Assembly: GCA_903835235.1 (NCBI GenBank)
Contig: CAILMF010000074.1
Coordinates: 1-64,000, forward strand
Length of the DNA stretch: 64,000 nt
Direction of reading: 5' to 3'
Origin: an uncultured Rhodospirillales bacterium
GTDB taxonomy: Bacteria > Pseudomonadota > Alphaproteobacteria > Acetobacterales > Acetobacteraceae
The position numbers were made by a program, and so were the translations under genes. Numbering within the stretch: the first letter of the stretch is position 1; the number at the start of each line of letters is the position of its first letter. Positions 45,085 through 53,824 of the stretch are shown here, piece by piece. The notes beneath the pieces were generated by a model, which ran no database searches, had not been told where the DNA came from, and saw nothing but the letters and a program-made list of their open reading frames with translations.

Positions 45085-45172
45085 GCGGCTCTTCCGTTCC
45101 TGGGTGTTGGTGCCAGTATAGCCGGGCACCAGCGGGGCGCCAGCGCACCCCCGGCACCAGGGAGAAACGGCG

Positions 45173-45574
45173 ATGGCCGACAGCGAGAACATGAAGAAGG
45201 GCCGCGCGGTCCGCACCAAGCTGATCGGGGAGGCCGCGGTCGCGAAGATGGCGGCCCGCGTCTACGACGACCCGATGATGCAGAAGTTCGGCGACTACGC
45301 CACGGAAGCCGTCTTCGGCATGCTGTGGACCCGCCCGGGCCTGGACCTGAAGACCCGCGCGCTGATCACCTGCATCGCCGACACCGCGACGCATTCCTGG
45401 CCGGAGCTGGAGATTCACCTGCGCATGGCCCGCCGCCAGGGCTGGAGCGAGGACGAGCTCTCCGAGGCGCTGCTGCACCTGGCCGGCTATATCGGCGCGC
45501 CCGCGGTGCGGGAGGGCATGCTGGTGGCCAAGAAGCTGTTCGCGGAGATGCGCGCCGAAGGCGACCTGCCCTGA
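45173..45574 (+). CDS. Carboxymuconolactone decarboxylase (CMD) family protein
   Basis: A 133-residue all-helical protein of the CMD/AhpD superfamily. The core 'VFGMLWTRPGLDLKTRALIT', 'HLRMARRQGWSEDELSEALL' and 'GYIGAPAVREGM' is typical of 4-carboxymuconolactone decarboxylase-like proteins. The CxxC of AhpD peroxidases is absent, so a decarboxylase-like or unknown activity is likelier than peroxidase. It is coupled to the MBL-fold gene by a TGATG overlap. Confidence 0.88.
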   Translation: MADSENMKKGRAVRTKLIGEAAVAKMAARVYDDPMMQKFGDYATEAVFGMLWTRPGLDLKTRALITCIADTATHSWPELEIHLRMARRQGWSEDELSEALLHLAGYIGAPAVREGMLVAKKLFAEMRAEGDLP

Positions 45575-46446
45575 TGCACTGGCAGGTCGGCGGCGTCCGC
45601 GTCACCAAGGTGGTGGAGCTGGAAAGCACCGGCGGCAGCCGCTTCCTGCTGCCGCAGGCCACGCCCGAGGAAGTCCAGAAGATCGACTGGCTGGCGCCGC
45701 ACTTCGCCGATGAGCGGGGGCGGCTGAAGCTGAGTGTGCATGCGCTGGTGATCGAGACGCCCGAGCGGCGCATCATCGTCGATACCTGCCTGGGCAACGA
45801 CAAGCAGGGCCGCGCCATTCCGCACTGGAATGAGCGGCAGGGCAGCTTCCTGGCCGACCTGGCCGCCGCCGGCTACCCGGCCGAGAGCATCGACACCGTG
45901 CTGTGCACCCACCTGCATGTCGACCATGTCGGCTGGAATACCCGGCTGGTGGAGGGCGCCTGGGTGCCGACCTTCCCGCAGGCGCGCTACATCTTCGGCC
46001 GGCGTGAGTTCGAGCATTGGCAGGCGCAACAAACTGATCCCCTTGGTCGCGCCGACCAGCGCACGGTGTTCGAGGACAGCGTGCGGCCGATTTTGGATGC
46101 CGGCCTTGCCGAGCTGGTGGAGACCGACCACCAGCTGTGCCCGGAGGTGCGGCTGATGCCGACGCATGGCCATACGCCCGGCCATGTCAGCGTCTGCATC
46201 TCCAGTAACGGAGAGGACGCGATCATCACCGGCGACCTGGCGCACCACCCCTGCCAGATGGCGCATCCGCACTGGAACAGCACGGCGGACATGGACCCGC
46301 CGGCGGCGGAAGCCACCCGGCGCGGCTTCTTCGCGGGGTTGGCCGGCAAGCCGGTGCTGGTCATCGGCACCCACTTCGCCGGCCCCACCGCCGGGCGGGT
46401 GCAGCGCCACGGCGATGGGTTCCGGTTGCTGGTGTGCAGCGCCTGA
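45574..46446 (+). CDS. MBL-fold metallohydrolase
   Basis: A 290-residue metallo-beta-lactamase-fold hydrolase. The zinc motif is 'CTHLHVDHVGWN' (HxHxDH), with further ligands in 'MPTHGHTPGH' and 'ITGDLAHHP', and a distal His in 'GTHFAGP'. The overall pattern resembles lactonase-like members of the superfamily (AHL lactonase or YtnP type), but the substrate cannot be assigned. Coupled to the CMD-family gene it may form a lactone-processing pair; this is inference. Confidence 0.9.
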   Translation: MHWQVGGVRVTKVVELESTGGSRFLLPQATPEEVQKIDWLAPHFADERGRLKLSVHALVIETPERRIIVDTCLGNDKQGRAIPHWNERQGSFLADLAAAGYPAESIDTVLCTHLHVDHVGWNTRLVEGAWVPTFPQARYIFGRREFEHWQAQQTDPLGRADQRTVFEDSVRPILDAGLAELVETDHQLCPEVRLMPTHGHTPGHVSVCISSNGEDAIITGDLAHHPCQMAHPHWNSTADMDPPAAEATRRGFFAGLAGKPVLVIGTHFAGPTAGRVQRHGDGFRLLVCSA

Positions 46447-46497
46447 TCCGCGGAGGCGCGGAGCGGCCGGCGCGGTGGATCAGTCGCTCAAGCCAGC

Positions 46498-46824
46498 CTA
46501 CTTCACGCTGCTGAACGCGGTCGGCGCCAGGAACATGTTCTCCACGCGCTCCACGATCGGGCCGGCGGCCTCGGTCTCCGCGCGCTTGGTGATCCACTCC
46601 TGGTCGGCCTGGAAGGCGTTCCACTTCTGCTCGCGCTCGGCCAGGCTGTTCCAGGCCAGCAGGTAGTACAGCGCCTGGTTGTTCGGCCCCACCAGCGTGG
46701 TCCAGAACCCCGCCTGCTGGATGCCGTGGCGGGCCCAGATGCCCAGGGTGATGGTGCTGAAGCGGTTCAGCAGCGCCGGCAACTTGCCGGGCACGCAGTG
46801 ATAGATGCGAAGCTCATGGATCAT
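46498..46824 (-). CDS. NIPSNAP family protein
   Basis: A 108-residue ferredoxin-like dimeric alpha/beta-barrel protein. It opens 'MIHELRIYHCVPGKLPALLN', typical of NIPSNAP proteins, and ends 'VENMFLAPTAFSSVK'. I chose the ATG at 46824 because gggag lies upstream; 28 further codons in frame lack the fold. The function of bacterial members is not established. It is divergent from the GST gene. Confidence 0.9.
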   Translation of the reverse strand: MIHELRIYHCVPGKLPALLNRFSTITLGIWARHGIQQAGFWTTLVGPNNQALYYLLAWNSLAEREQKWNAFQADQEWITKRAETEAAGPIVERVENMFLAPTAFSSVK

Positions 46825-46906
46825 CGGACGTCTCCCGTTCTGCGGTGGCTTGCCTGTCGCCGCCGCGTCGTTGCACCCTGCCCAGCCTAAAGGGAGACGC
46901 CAAGCC

Positions 46907-47521
46907 ATGAAATTCTACGATTCCGTCGGTCCCAACCCGCGCGTCGTCCGCATGTTCGCGGCCGAACGCGGCGCCAGCCTTGGTGAGAAGATCACCGTGG
47001 ACCTGCGCGGCGGTGAGAACCGCCAGCCCGCCCATATGGCGCGCAACCCCTTCGGCCAGATGCCCACGCTGGAACTGGACGATGGCAGCTTCATCGCCGA
47101 GATCACCGCGATCTGCGAATACCTGGACGAGGTGACGCCGGGCCCCAGCCTGATCGGCGCTACCCCGGCGGAGCGCGCCAATACCCGCATGTGGGTGCGC
47201 CGGCTGGACCTCAACATCATCGAGAACCTGGCCAATGGCTTCCGCTTCTCGGCCGGCCTCAAGCTGTTCGAGAGCCGCATCCACTGCATCCCCCAGGCCG
47301 CCGACGACCTGAAGGCCACCGCGCAGGAATGGCTGGCCAAGCTGGATGGCATGATCGCCGGGCGCGACTTCATCGCCGGGCCGAAGCTGACCCTGGCCGA
47401 TGTGCTGCTGTTCTGCTTCCTGGATTTTGCCGCCCAGGTCGGCCAGCCGATCAACCCGGCGCACGCCAACATCGTGGCGTTCCACGCGCGGATGAAGGCA
47501 CGCCCTTCCGCGGCAGCCTAG
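46907..47521 (+). CDS. Glutathione S-transferase family protein
   Basis: A 204-residue GST. The N-terminal thioredoxin-like domain contains 'ERGASLGEKI', 'NPFGQMPTLELDDGSFIAEI' (the cis-Pro and glutathione-binding ES-like region) and 'ICEYLDE'. The helical C-domain contains 'FIAGPKLTLADVLLFCFLDF'. The ATG at 46907 has agggagac upstream. Substrate unknown; probably detoxification. Confidence 0.92.
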   Translation: MKFYDSVGPNPRVVRMFAAERGASLGEKITVDLRGGENRQPAHMARNPFGQMPTLELDDGSFIAEITAICEYLDEVTPGPSLIGATPAERANTRMWVRRLDLNIIENLANGFRFSAGLKLFESRIHCIPQAADDLKATAQEWLAKLDGMIAGRDFIAGPKLTLADVLLFCFLDFAAQVGQPINPAHANIVAFHARMKARPSAAA

Positions 47522-47525
47522 AGTC

Positions 47526-47553
47526 TGCCAGGCGCAGATAGCAGCGCCTGGCA
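47526..47553 (+). terminator. Likely terminator hairpin after the GST gene
   Basis: Perfect 10-bp arms (tgccaggcgc / gcgcctggca) with an 8-base loop lie directly after the GST stop, followed within 20 bp by a T-rich stretch (ctctttgttttg). Confidence 0.6.
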
Positions 47554-47575
47554 GCCTCCAGCTCTTTGTTTTGTC

Positions 47576-47618
47576 GTGTGATTCACGTCTTCGGCGATTC
47601 CGCCTGCGACGATCACAC
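47576..47618. repeat. Imperfect palindrome between convergent genes
   Basis: Outer arms gtgtgat / atcacac and inner arms cgtc..cggcg / cgcc..gacg close on the loop attc. It lies just past the stop of the minus-strand gene at 47628 and may act as its terminator. The central g-attc-c is shared with the two repeats at 15839-15884 and 36799-36846, but the arms are otherwise different, so membership in the same family is doubtful. Confidence 0.45.
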
Positions 47619-47627
47619 TCCAAGGCC

Positions 47628-48848
47628 TCAGCCCGGCGGCGCCAGCACCCGCATGGCGGCTTCCGGGCCACAGAGGATCTCCACCAGCCGCGCCAGGTCC
47701 ATGCGCCGCAACTCCTGGTCCTGGTCGCCGGTCATCGGCGCCAGGCGGCCGAGTGCTTCGGTCAGGGTTGCCAGCGCCTTGTCGTAGCCGCTGCCGCCAC
47801 TCAGGCGGCGGCCAACCTGTTCCAGCCCGCGCAGTTGCCGGGCGCCCAGTTCCATCGCCGTCACCGCGGCATCGTTGACGGTATCGGCGGCCATCATCTG
47901 CGCCGCCGGCTGCATCACCAGCGCCTCAAGCCCGCCCAGGAAGCGGTCGCGACAGGCTTCGTCCACGGCGCGGCGCAACCCCACCAGGCGGCGCTGCCTG
48001 TCGCCATGGATCAGGGAGCAGCGTTCGAGATCCTCGATCCGCATCACCAGGGCGGACACCGCCGTGGTGGCGGCGTTGAGGTCCAGCAGGTCCAGCTGCG
48101 GCGGGGCCTGGTCCAGTACCTGGTCCAGCGCAACCTGCGCCGCCGCGCGGCATTGCGGTTCCAGCTGGGCGGCCACCATCGCCAGTTGGCCTGGGCTGGC
48201 GGCCCGCATGACCAGCGTCATCAGCGCCGCGGTCAACGCCTGCGGTCCGGCCGGAACCACGGCCTGCAGGGCCGCGCGGGCCAACGGCTCGGGCGGGCCG
48301 GCCGCCCCGGCGGCCATGGCGCTCCACAGCAACTCGCCGTGCTGCCACAGCGGCCGGCACAAGGCGGCGGTCGCCTCGTAGTCGGCCGCGGCCAGACCGG
48401 TCTCCGCCCAGTTGGTGGGGGCGGCACTCGGCAGGGCCAGGGCCGCTTCGGGCCAGATCATGGCGCCCAGCCGCGTCACCTCGCCCAGGTCGGCGGTGGT
48501 GCGACCCTCGCATTGCGCGGTCATGGCCTCGGCGCGGGCCCCAAGGCGCTGCTGCACCAGCTGGGCCAGCGGGGCCAGCGCGCTGCGCGGCACCTGGGAT
48601 TCGCCGCGGCGCCAACGGGCGGAGGCGACGATGGCACCGTCCAGCGGCAGGAACAGCAGCCGCATGAAGCCGAGCGGGCGCGCCGGGCGCAGCGCGCGCA
48701 GCCGCTGCCGCGCCATGGCCAGCACCTGGTCGGCGGCGCCGCGGTCCTTCAGGCCGTCCAGCATCCGCACCACGCGGGTCAGGGCCTGGTCATCGGCCTG
48801 GGCGGTCGCCTTGCCGAGCCAATTCACTTCGCGCGACAGGGACTTCAT
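47628..48848 (-). CDS. Uncharacterised protein, second of a coupled pair
   Basis: A 406-residue soluble, mostly helical protein rich in Ala, Leu and Arg, without signal peptide or membrane helix. The ATG at 48848 overlaps the stop of the upstream unknown gene (ATGA), so the two are made together. Opening 'MKSLSREVNWLGKATAQADD' and a central 'PLGFMRLLFLPLDGAIVASA' are the most distinctive stretches. I do not recognise the family and see no catalytic motif. Its codon use resembles its neighbours, so recent transfer is not indicated. Confidence 0.75.
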   Translation of the reverse strand: MKSLSREVNWLGKATAQADDQALTRVVRMLDGLKDRGAADQVLAMARQRLRALRPARPLGFMRLLFLPLDGAIVASARWRRGESQVPRSALAPLAQLVQQRLGARAEAMTAQCEGRTTADLGEVTRLGAMIWPEAALALPSAAPTNWAETGLAAADYEATAALCRPLWQHGELLWSAMAAGAAGPPEPLARAALQAVVPAGPQALTAALMTLVMRAASPGQLAMVAAQLEPQCRAAAQVALDQVLDQAPPQLDLLDLNAATTAVSALVMRIEDLERCSLIHGDRQRRLVGLRRAVDEACRDRFLGGLEALVMQPAAQMMAADTVNDAAVTAMELGARQLRGLEQVGRRLSGGSGYDKALATLTEALGRLAPMTGDQDQELRRMDLARLVEILCGPEAAMRVLAPPG

Positions 48849-49978
48849 GCCGCCATCGCCCTCAGCTGCTCGTTGCGTTCCATGATCCGCCCGGTCGCCC
48901 AGTCCTGATGCGCCTTCACGGTGCGGCGCCAGGTGCGCAGCCCGCCGCGGGTCGCGTCCATCTCCCCGCTGGCATCGAAGCCGCACCAGTCGCCGACCTC
49001 GGCCGGGATCACCGGCACCAGCGCGGCCATTTCCAGCGCCGAGCCCAGCCGACCTTCCGGCTGGCTGCTGCGCCACAGGGCGCAGATCTGGCGCCAGCCA
49101 TCCAGCAGCCACTCCCCTCGCTCGACCAGCGCCAGCACGCTGTCCGGCTCCACCCGCCAGCGATGCACCAGCGCCCAGATGTCTTCCAACTGCGCCTGGG
49201 CATTCGCCAGCGCCACCCGGGCGCAGCGCAGCGTCACTTCGGCGGCCTGGCCCAGCAGCCGCGCACAATGGCGCTGCTCGGTCGTGCCGGCATCGCCCCA
49301 GGCCATCACCTGCTGCACCACGGTCGCGATTTCCAGGCAGAGCAACGGCAAGGGCGCCCCGGTCGGGTTGCCGCGCAGGCCAGTCCCCTCGAAGGCGCTG
49401 GAGATTTCCTCCAGCGCATCCACCGCGGCGCTGGGCGGCAGGCTGTTGTCCTGGCGCAGCCCTTCCAGCACCTGGCGGGCGCGCCGTTCCACATTGCTGG
49501 GCGTGTCGCGTTCCGGCGGGGGCAGGCCAAGGGTGGGTGATTCCCCCTGGCGCACCAGTTCCAGCAGCAGGTGATAATGCAGCAGCACGCGCTGCTGTTC
49601 CGCCGAACCGCCCGCCACCTTGGCCGCCGCCGCGGCTTCCCGGCCCGCGAAGCCTTCGGCGGCCACCTTGCGTGCCGCCGACTGGACGCTGCGCGGGGTC
49701 AGCAACTGCAGGGCGCTGATGCGCGACCAGATCGCGCGGTCATGCAGGCTGGGCGGGCAGAAATCCGGCAGGGCCGACCAGGGCAGGATATACACCCCCT
49801 CGGCGCCGGCGGGATTGGCCAGCACCAGTTCCGGCATGCGCCTTTCGCCCGGGCGGATGCGGCCGCCGAGCAGATGCGGCGTGGTGAAGGGCACGGCGAC
49901 GCCGCGTTCCAGGAAGGTGATCGGCCGATAGCGTCCCGCCGCGAAGCGCGAGAGCATGGCGGTGATGTCGGCTTGCAT
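48845..49978 (-). CDS. Uncharacterised protein, first of a coupled pair
   Basis: About 377 residues from an ATG at 49978 ('MQADITAMLSRFAAG') with ggcagg just upstream; a start at 50011 would add 11 residues. The N-terminal ~100 residues contain beta-rich text ('YRPITFLERGVAVPFTTPHL', 'ELVLANPAGAEGVYILPW'); the rest is helical. No signal peptide, membrane helix or known motif is seen. It is followed by, and overlaps, the second unknown gene, and lies 90 bp from mmcB, which is transcribed in the same direction. Confidence 0.72.
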   Translation of the reverse strand: MQADITAMLSRFAAGRYRPITFLERGVAVPFTTPHLLGGRIRPGERRMPELVLANPAGAEGVYILPWSALPDFCPPSLHDRAIWSRISALQLLTPRSVQSAARKVAAEGFAGREAAAAAKVAGGSAEQQRVLLHYHLLLELVRQGESPTLGLPPPERDTPSNVERRARQVLEGLRQDNSLPPSAAVDALEEISSAFEGTGLRGNPTGAPLPLLCLEIATVVQQVMAWGDAGTTEQRHCARLLGQAAEVTLRCARVALANAQAQLEDIWALVHRWRVEPDSVLALVERGEWLLDGWRQICALWRSSQPEGRLGSALEMAALVPVIPAEVGDWCGFDASGEMDATRGGLRTWRRTVKAHQDWATGRIMERNEQLRAMAA

Positions 49979-50068
49979 CCTGCCAGCTTGCGGCATCACG
50001 GGTGAACGCAACGTTACGGGCGGCAGTCCCGGCGCGGCCGAGGGGCCGGGACGCAGCCCCGTTGCCCG

Positions 50069-50551
50069 CTATTCGGCCCGCAGCGCCGCGCGCAACTCGG
50101 CAAAGCCGGTGGGGTCCGAGAGCGCCGCCAGCCGCCCCGCCGCCTGGCGGGCAAAGCGGTGCAGCAGGGCGCGGCGCCGGCTGGGCGCCAGCGGGTGGGG
50201 CGGCGCCTCCCGCAGCAGGGCGGCCTCCATCCCATCCACCACCACCAGCCCGGCATCCCCCGGCAGCAGCCCGGCCGGGAACTCCAGGTCGACCGCGAAG
50301 TAGAGCGCGTCGCAGTAGTCCCGGTATTCGGGCCATTTGGCGTCGCTTAGGAAGTCGCGCGCGCCGGACTTCACCTCGATGATGGCGAAGCCGCCATTCG
50401 GCAGCAGGGCCAGGATATCCGCCCGCCGGCCGTTCGGCAGTCGAACCTCGGTGACCGGCGCCCAGCCGCGGCTGGCGCAGAACCGCATCGCGGCGCGGCA
50501 GATGCCAAGGGTGCGTTCGGGCGCGCCGGGCACAGCAGCAGGTGCGTCCAT
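50069..50551 (-). CDS. mmcB: MmcB-type DNA repair protein (putative endonuclease fold)
   Basis: A 160-residue protein matching MmcB, a DNA-damage-inducible repair factor known from Caulobacter. The PD-(D/E)xK-like core is visible as 'RADILALLPNGGFAIIEVKS', followed by 'DFLSDAKWPEYRDYCDALYF' and 'LEFPAGLLPGDAGLVV'. The Asp, Glu and Lys of that core are in place. No membrane segments. In Caulobacter the family is linked to alkylation damage tolerance; no SOS box was identified here. Confidence 0.88.
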   Translation of the reverse strand: MDAPAAVPGAPERTLGICRAAMRFCASRGWAPVTEVRLPNGRRADILALLPNGGFAIIEVKSGARDFLSDAKWPEYRDYCDALYFAVDLEFPAGLLPGDAGLVVVDGMEAALLREAPPHPLAPSRRRALLHRFARQAAGRLAALSDPTGFAELRAALRAE

Positions 50552-50632
50552 GATGTCATAGCCCCGGCTTCATTCGTGAATGCTCAACCAAAAGCGGAAC
50601 CTGAGGCCTGGTCGCGCTTTCGGCTCCTCGTC

Positions 50633-51064
50633 ATGGTTCCAACACGATACGCGGTAGCGCTCCATATCCTTCTGCTTCTGGCCGACGGCGCCGAAGCGGA
50701 TACCACAAGCGGCCGCATGGCCGGCAGCATCGGCACCAATCCGGTGGTGGTGCGGCGCATCGCCGGCCTGCTGGTGCGCGGCGGCCTGGTGAATGTTCAG
50801 CGCGGCCCAGGCGGTGCCGCCTTGGCACGGCCGGCTTCGGCCATCACCCTGGCGGATGTCTGGCGGGCCGTGCATGGCGGCGGCGCGCCGCTGCTGCGGG
50901 TGCATGGCCGTGCCGGCCAATCCGAAGCCCGCGGCCGGCGGATCATCGCCGTCCTGCGGGAACGCTTCGACCTGGCAGAGCAGGCGATGCTGGCCGACCT
51001 GAGCCGGACGACGCTGGCGGAACTGGCGGCCACGCTGCACGCCGCAGCGTCAACCGAACACTAG
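50633..51064 (+). CDS. Rrf2-family transcriptional regulator (YwnA-like)
   Basis: A 143-residue winged-helix regulator. I chose the ATG at 50633 ('[19 protein letters not shown]'), which gives the usual Rrf2 N-terminus; the frame is open to 50576 but the extra residues are not family-like. The recognition helix region is '[20 protein letters not shown]', followed by the wing '[13 protein letters not shown]'. There are no cysteines at all, so an iron-sulfur sensor of the IscR/NsrR type is excluded. Its 3' end overlaps the convergent pterin dehydratase gene by 15 bp. The target genes are unknown. Confidence 0.82.
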   Translation: MVPTRYAVALHILLLLADGAEADTTSGRMAGSIGTNPVVVRRIAGLLVRGGLVNVQRGPGGAALARPASAITLADVWRAVHGGGAPLLRVHGRAGQSEARGRRIIAVLRERFDLAEQAMLADLSRTTLAELAATLHAAASTEH

Positions 51065-51337
51065 GTCGATCGCCTTGGCCAGCCGGACATCGCGGGCGGA
51101 AAGCCCGCCGGCGTCATGCGTGGTCAGCGTGATCTCGACCCGATTGTAGACGTTGCGCCATTCGGGGTGATGGTCCTGGGCTTCCGCCAGCAGGGCGACG
51201 CGGGCCATGAAGCCCCAGGCGGCCGAGAAATCGGCAAACCGGAAGCTGCGGTGCAGCGCATCCCGGTCCGGCAGCAGCCGCCATTCGGGCAGGGTTTGCG
51301 GCAGCGCATCGCGCTCCGCCCGGTCCAGCCTTTCCAT
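51050..51337 (-). CDS. phhB: 4a-hydroxytetrahydrobiopterin dehydratase (PCD/DCoH)
   Basis: A 95-residue pterin-4a-carbinolamine dehydratase. It contains '[20 protein letters not shown]', the active-site block '[20 protein letters not shown]' and '[17 protein letters not shown]', all close to the family consensus. The ATG at 51337 has an ideal aggagg seven bases upstream. It normally recycles the pterin cofactor of aromatic amino-acid hydroxylases; no such hydroxylase is in the window. It is divergent from the metallopeptidase gene. Confidence 0.95.
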   Translation of the reverse strand: MERLDRAERDALPQTLPEWRLLPDRDALHRSFRFADFSAAWGFMARVALLAEAQDHHPEWRNVYNRVEITLTTHDAGGLSARDVRLAKAIDLVFG

Positions 51338-51386
51338 CACGCAGCCTCCTCTTGACGCCGCCGGCGGGGCGGCGCTGGTTAGGCAT

Positions 51387-51788
51387 ATGGTTTCCGCGAT
51401 CCGACACACCACCCCACCCTCCTGCGAGGACATCGTCGACCTGGCCGAGGCCGCGCTGGGCGCGATGCCGGAAATGCTGAGGGAGATGGTCCGTGGCACC
51501 GCCATCATCGTCGAGGAAACGCCGGACGAGGACACCATCGAGGAGATGGGGCTCGACAGCCCCTGGGAACTGACCGGGCTGTACCGCGGCGTGCCGCTGA
51601 CCCAGAAGAGCCTGGGCGACGTGCCGGCCGAGCCCGACACCATCCTGCTGTACCGGGAGCCGATCCTGCTGGAATGGATCGAGACCGGGGAGGAGCTGTT
51701 CGCGCTGGTGCGCAACGTGCTGATCCACGAGATCGGCCACCATTTCGGCCTTTCCGACGAGGATATCGAGCGGCTGGAAGGCGAGTAG
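51387..51788 (+). CDS. Small zinc metallopeptidase-like protein (Zincin_1 family)
   Basis: A 133-residue protein of the short zincin family. The zinc site is '[20 protein letters not shown]' (HExxH plus downstream Asp). The N-terminal half contains '[14 protein letters not shown]', typical for this family. The ATG at 51387 was chosen to match the usual length. No signal peptide, so cytoplasmic. Its substrate is unknown. Confidence 0.9.
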   Translation: MVSAIRHTTPPSCEDIVDLAEAALGAMPEMLREMVRGTAIIVEETPDEDTIEEMGLDSPWELTGLYRGVPLTQKSLGDVPAEPDTILLYREPILLEWIETGEELFALVRNVLIHEIGHHFGLSDEDIERLEGE

Positions 51789-51810
51789 CCGCGGCCAGGC
51801 GCTCTGGCCC

Positions 51811-52542
51811 TCAGGGCAGCGCCCCGACCGACCCCGCCGGCACCGCCTGGCCCAGCGCCACGTCCACCTGAACGCGGGAAGCCACCCCCGCCACGCCCCA
51901 GCGGCCATCCGGCGCCTGCGCCAACAGCGGTGCACCGGAAGACCCCCGAGTGCCCGCGCAGTCATGCATCAGCACCGGCTCGCCACCCTGGCGGGAAAGG
52001 CCGAGCGCGCGGCAGCCGGTATCCGCCAGCAGCACCTCAGGCCGGTCCTGCTGGTAACCGCCCAGCATCAAGGCGCTGCGCGGTGCCGGAGCTTCACGCA
52101 GCAGCGGCAGCACGCGGTCGGCGGGCAGGGCGGTCTCCAGCGTCAGCAGCGCCCAGTCGGCGGCGGCCGGCCCGCCGGTGGCCGGGACATAGCCGGGCCC
52201 GATGCGGAAGCTGGCGACCCGGGCATGGGCCACGAACTCGCCCTGCCGATAGCCGAGCAGGAAATGCACCGTCCCCGGCTGCACCAGCTGGTGGGTGCGG
52301 CCGGAGACCACGCAATGCGCCGCGGTCAGCACCAGGCGCGGCGCCACCAGCGTGCCGGTGCAGCGGCCGCCGATCTCCAGCTGCACCCGGCCCAGCGCCC
52401 GCCACGGCGCCACCGTGCCATCCACCGGCCGGCGCGGGTCATCGGTGCCGATGCCCGGCAGCGTGCTGCGCGGGATCGGCCGCGGCTGGGCCAGGGCCGG
52501 CAGGGTGGCCAGCAGCAGCAGCGCCGCAAGCAGGTGCTTCAT
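51811..52542 (-). CDS. Secreted trypsin-like serine protease
   Basis: A 243-residue exported chymotrypsin-fold protease. Signal peptide '[19 protein letters not shown]'. The catalytic triad is intact: His76 in 'LTAAHC', Asp129 in 'ADWALLTL', and Ser202 in '[10 protein letters not shown]', where the usual GDSGGP is changed to GSSGAP. Cysteines at 61/77 and 177/195 are placed for disulfides. It could be a periplasmic or type II-secreted protease. It is divergent from the MetE-like gene. Confidence 0.9.
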   Translation of the reverse strand: MKHLLAALLLLATLPALAQPRPIPRSTLPGIGTDDPRRPVDGTVAPWRALGRVQLEIGGRCTGTLVAPRLVLTAAHCVVSGRTHQLVQPGTVHFLLGYRQGEFVAHARVASFRIGPGYVPATGGPAAADWALLTLETALPADRVLPLLREAPAPRSALMLGGYQQDRPEVLLADTGCRALGLSRQGGEPVLMHDCAGTRGSSGAPLLAQAPDGRWGVAGVASRVQVDVALGQAVPAGSVGALP

Positions 52543-52601
52543 GTGGCTTCCTTCACGCCGGGCCCCGCGCTAATCCGGCTTCCCCGAGGGAGAGCCAGAC
52601 C

Positions 52602-53618
52602 ATGTTCCGTACCACCATTGCCGGCAGCCTGCCGAAGCCCGCCTGGCTGGCCGAGACCAACAAGCTCTGGCCGGCCTGGAAGTCCGAGGGCGCCGACCTG
52701 GTCGACGCCAAGCGCGACGCCACCCTGATGTGGCTGAAGGAGCAGGAGGATGCCGGCATCGACATCGTCACCGATGGCGAGATGTCGCGCCAGCACTTCG
52801 TCCATGGCTTCCTGGAGTTCGTCGACGGCATCGACTTCGCCAACAAGGTGAAGATGGGCATCCGCAACAACCGCTACGACGCCATGGTGCCCCAGGTTGT
52901 CGGCCCCTTGAAGCTGAAGGGCCGGGTGCACGAGGTTGAGGCGAAGCTGCTGCGCGCCCACACCAAGAAGCTGGTGAAGATCACCATGCCCGGGCCGATG
53001 ACCATTATCGACACCATCCAGGACAGCTACTACGGCGACCGGGTGAAGATGGCGATGGCCTTCGCCGAGCTGCTGAACCAGGAAGCCCGCGCCTTGCAGG
53101 CCGATGGCGTGGATATCGTGCAGTTCGATGAACCCGCCTTCAACGTCTACATGGCCGAGGCCGCTGATTGGGGTGTGAAGGCGCTGGAGCGCTGCATCGA
53201 GGGCCTGACCTGCAAGACCGCCGTCCACATCTGCTACGGCTACGGCATCGAGGCCAACCTGAAGTGGAAGGAAACGCTGGGCGACAGCTGGCGCCAGTAT
53301 GAGCAGGTGTTCCCCGCCCTGGCCGCCAGCAACATCACCCAGGTTAGCCTGGAATGCGCCAACAGCCATGTGCCGATGGAACTGATCGGCCTGCTGAAGG
53401 GCAAGGAAGTGATGGTCGGCGTGATCGACGTCGCCTCCGAGGTGGTGGAGACGCCGGAGCAGGTGGCGGCTGTCATCCGCGAGGCGCTGAAATACGTGCC
53501 GGCCGACAAGCTGTTGCCCTGCACCAATTGCGGCATGGCGCCGATGCCGCGTGCCGTCGCGGCGGCCAAGCTGCGGGCGTTGGCGGCGGGTGCGCGGCTG
53601 GCGTGTGAGCCGGCCTGA
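52602..53618 (+). CDS. MetE C-terminal-domain-like methyltransferase (cobalamin-independent methionine synthase family)
   Basis: A 338-residue protein corresponding to the C-terminal catalytic half of MetE. It opens 'MFRTTIAGSLPKPAWLAE'. Family blocks: 'DIVTDGEMSRQHFVHGF', 'KITMPGPMTIID', 'GVDIVQFDEPAFNVY', zinc-site-like 'VHICYGYG', 'ECANSH' and 'LLPCTNCGM'. The ~750-aa MetE N-terminal half is absent, so it is a stand-alone methyltransferase of the core type; whether it makes methionine or acts on another methyl donor is unclear. Confidence 0.92.
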   Translation: MFRTTIAGSLPKPAWLAETNKLWPAWKSEGADLVDAKRDATLMWLKEQEDAGIDIVTDGEMSRQHFVHGFLEFVDGIDFANKVKMGIRNNRYDAMVPQVVGPLKLKGRVHEVEAKLLRAHTKKLVKITMPGPMTIIDTIQDSYYGDRVKMAMAFAELLNQEARALQADGVDIVQFDEPAFNVYMAEAADWGVKALERCIEGLTCKTAVHICYGYGIEANLKWKETLGDSWRQYEQVFPALAASNITQVSLECANSHVPMELIGLLKGKEVMVGVIDVASEVVETPEQVAAVIREALKYVPADKLLPCTNCGMAPMPRAVAAAKLRALAAGARLACEPA

Positions 53619-53665
53619 GGCTGGAAGCAGCGAACCACGGCCAGTCCAACAGGCTGGCCGGCCGC

Positions 53666-53824
53666 CTACGAAGTCGGTGCGGGCGGTGGTGAGCAGCGCG
53701 GCGGCGGACGCTGCGGGCGGTCCGTCCCGCTGCTCGGCGGTTCGGCCGGGGGTGGTGCGGTCTGCGCCACCGCGCTGCCGGCCAGCAGGGCCAGCAGCCC
53801 CAACACCTTAAGCGGCAAGATCAT
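53666..53824 (-). CDS. Small secreted Pro-rich peptide (52 aa), overlapping thpR
   Basis: Reading 53824 down to the TAG at 53666-53668 gives 52 residues. It begins with a textbook signal peptide ('MILPLKVLGLLALLAGSAVA') and continues as a short proline-rich mature part ending in 'PPPAPTS' with one cysteine. An excellent ribosome site (ggagg, 6-7 bases before the ATG) lies inside the end of thpR, whose stop is 17 bp past this start. That arrangement supports real translation by coupling. No family is recognised; it may be a small periplasmic or surface peptide. Confidence 0.65.
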   Translation of the reverse strand: MILPLKVLGLLALLAGSAVAQTAPPPAEPPSSGTDRPQRPPPRCSPPPAPTS

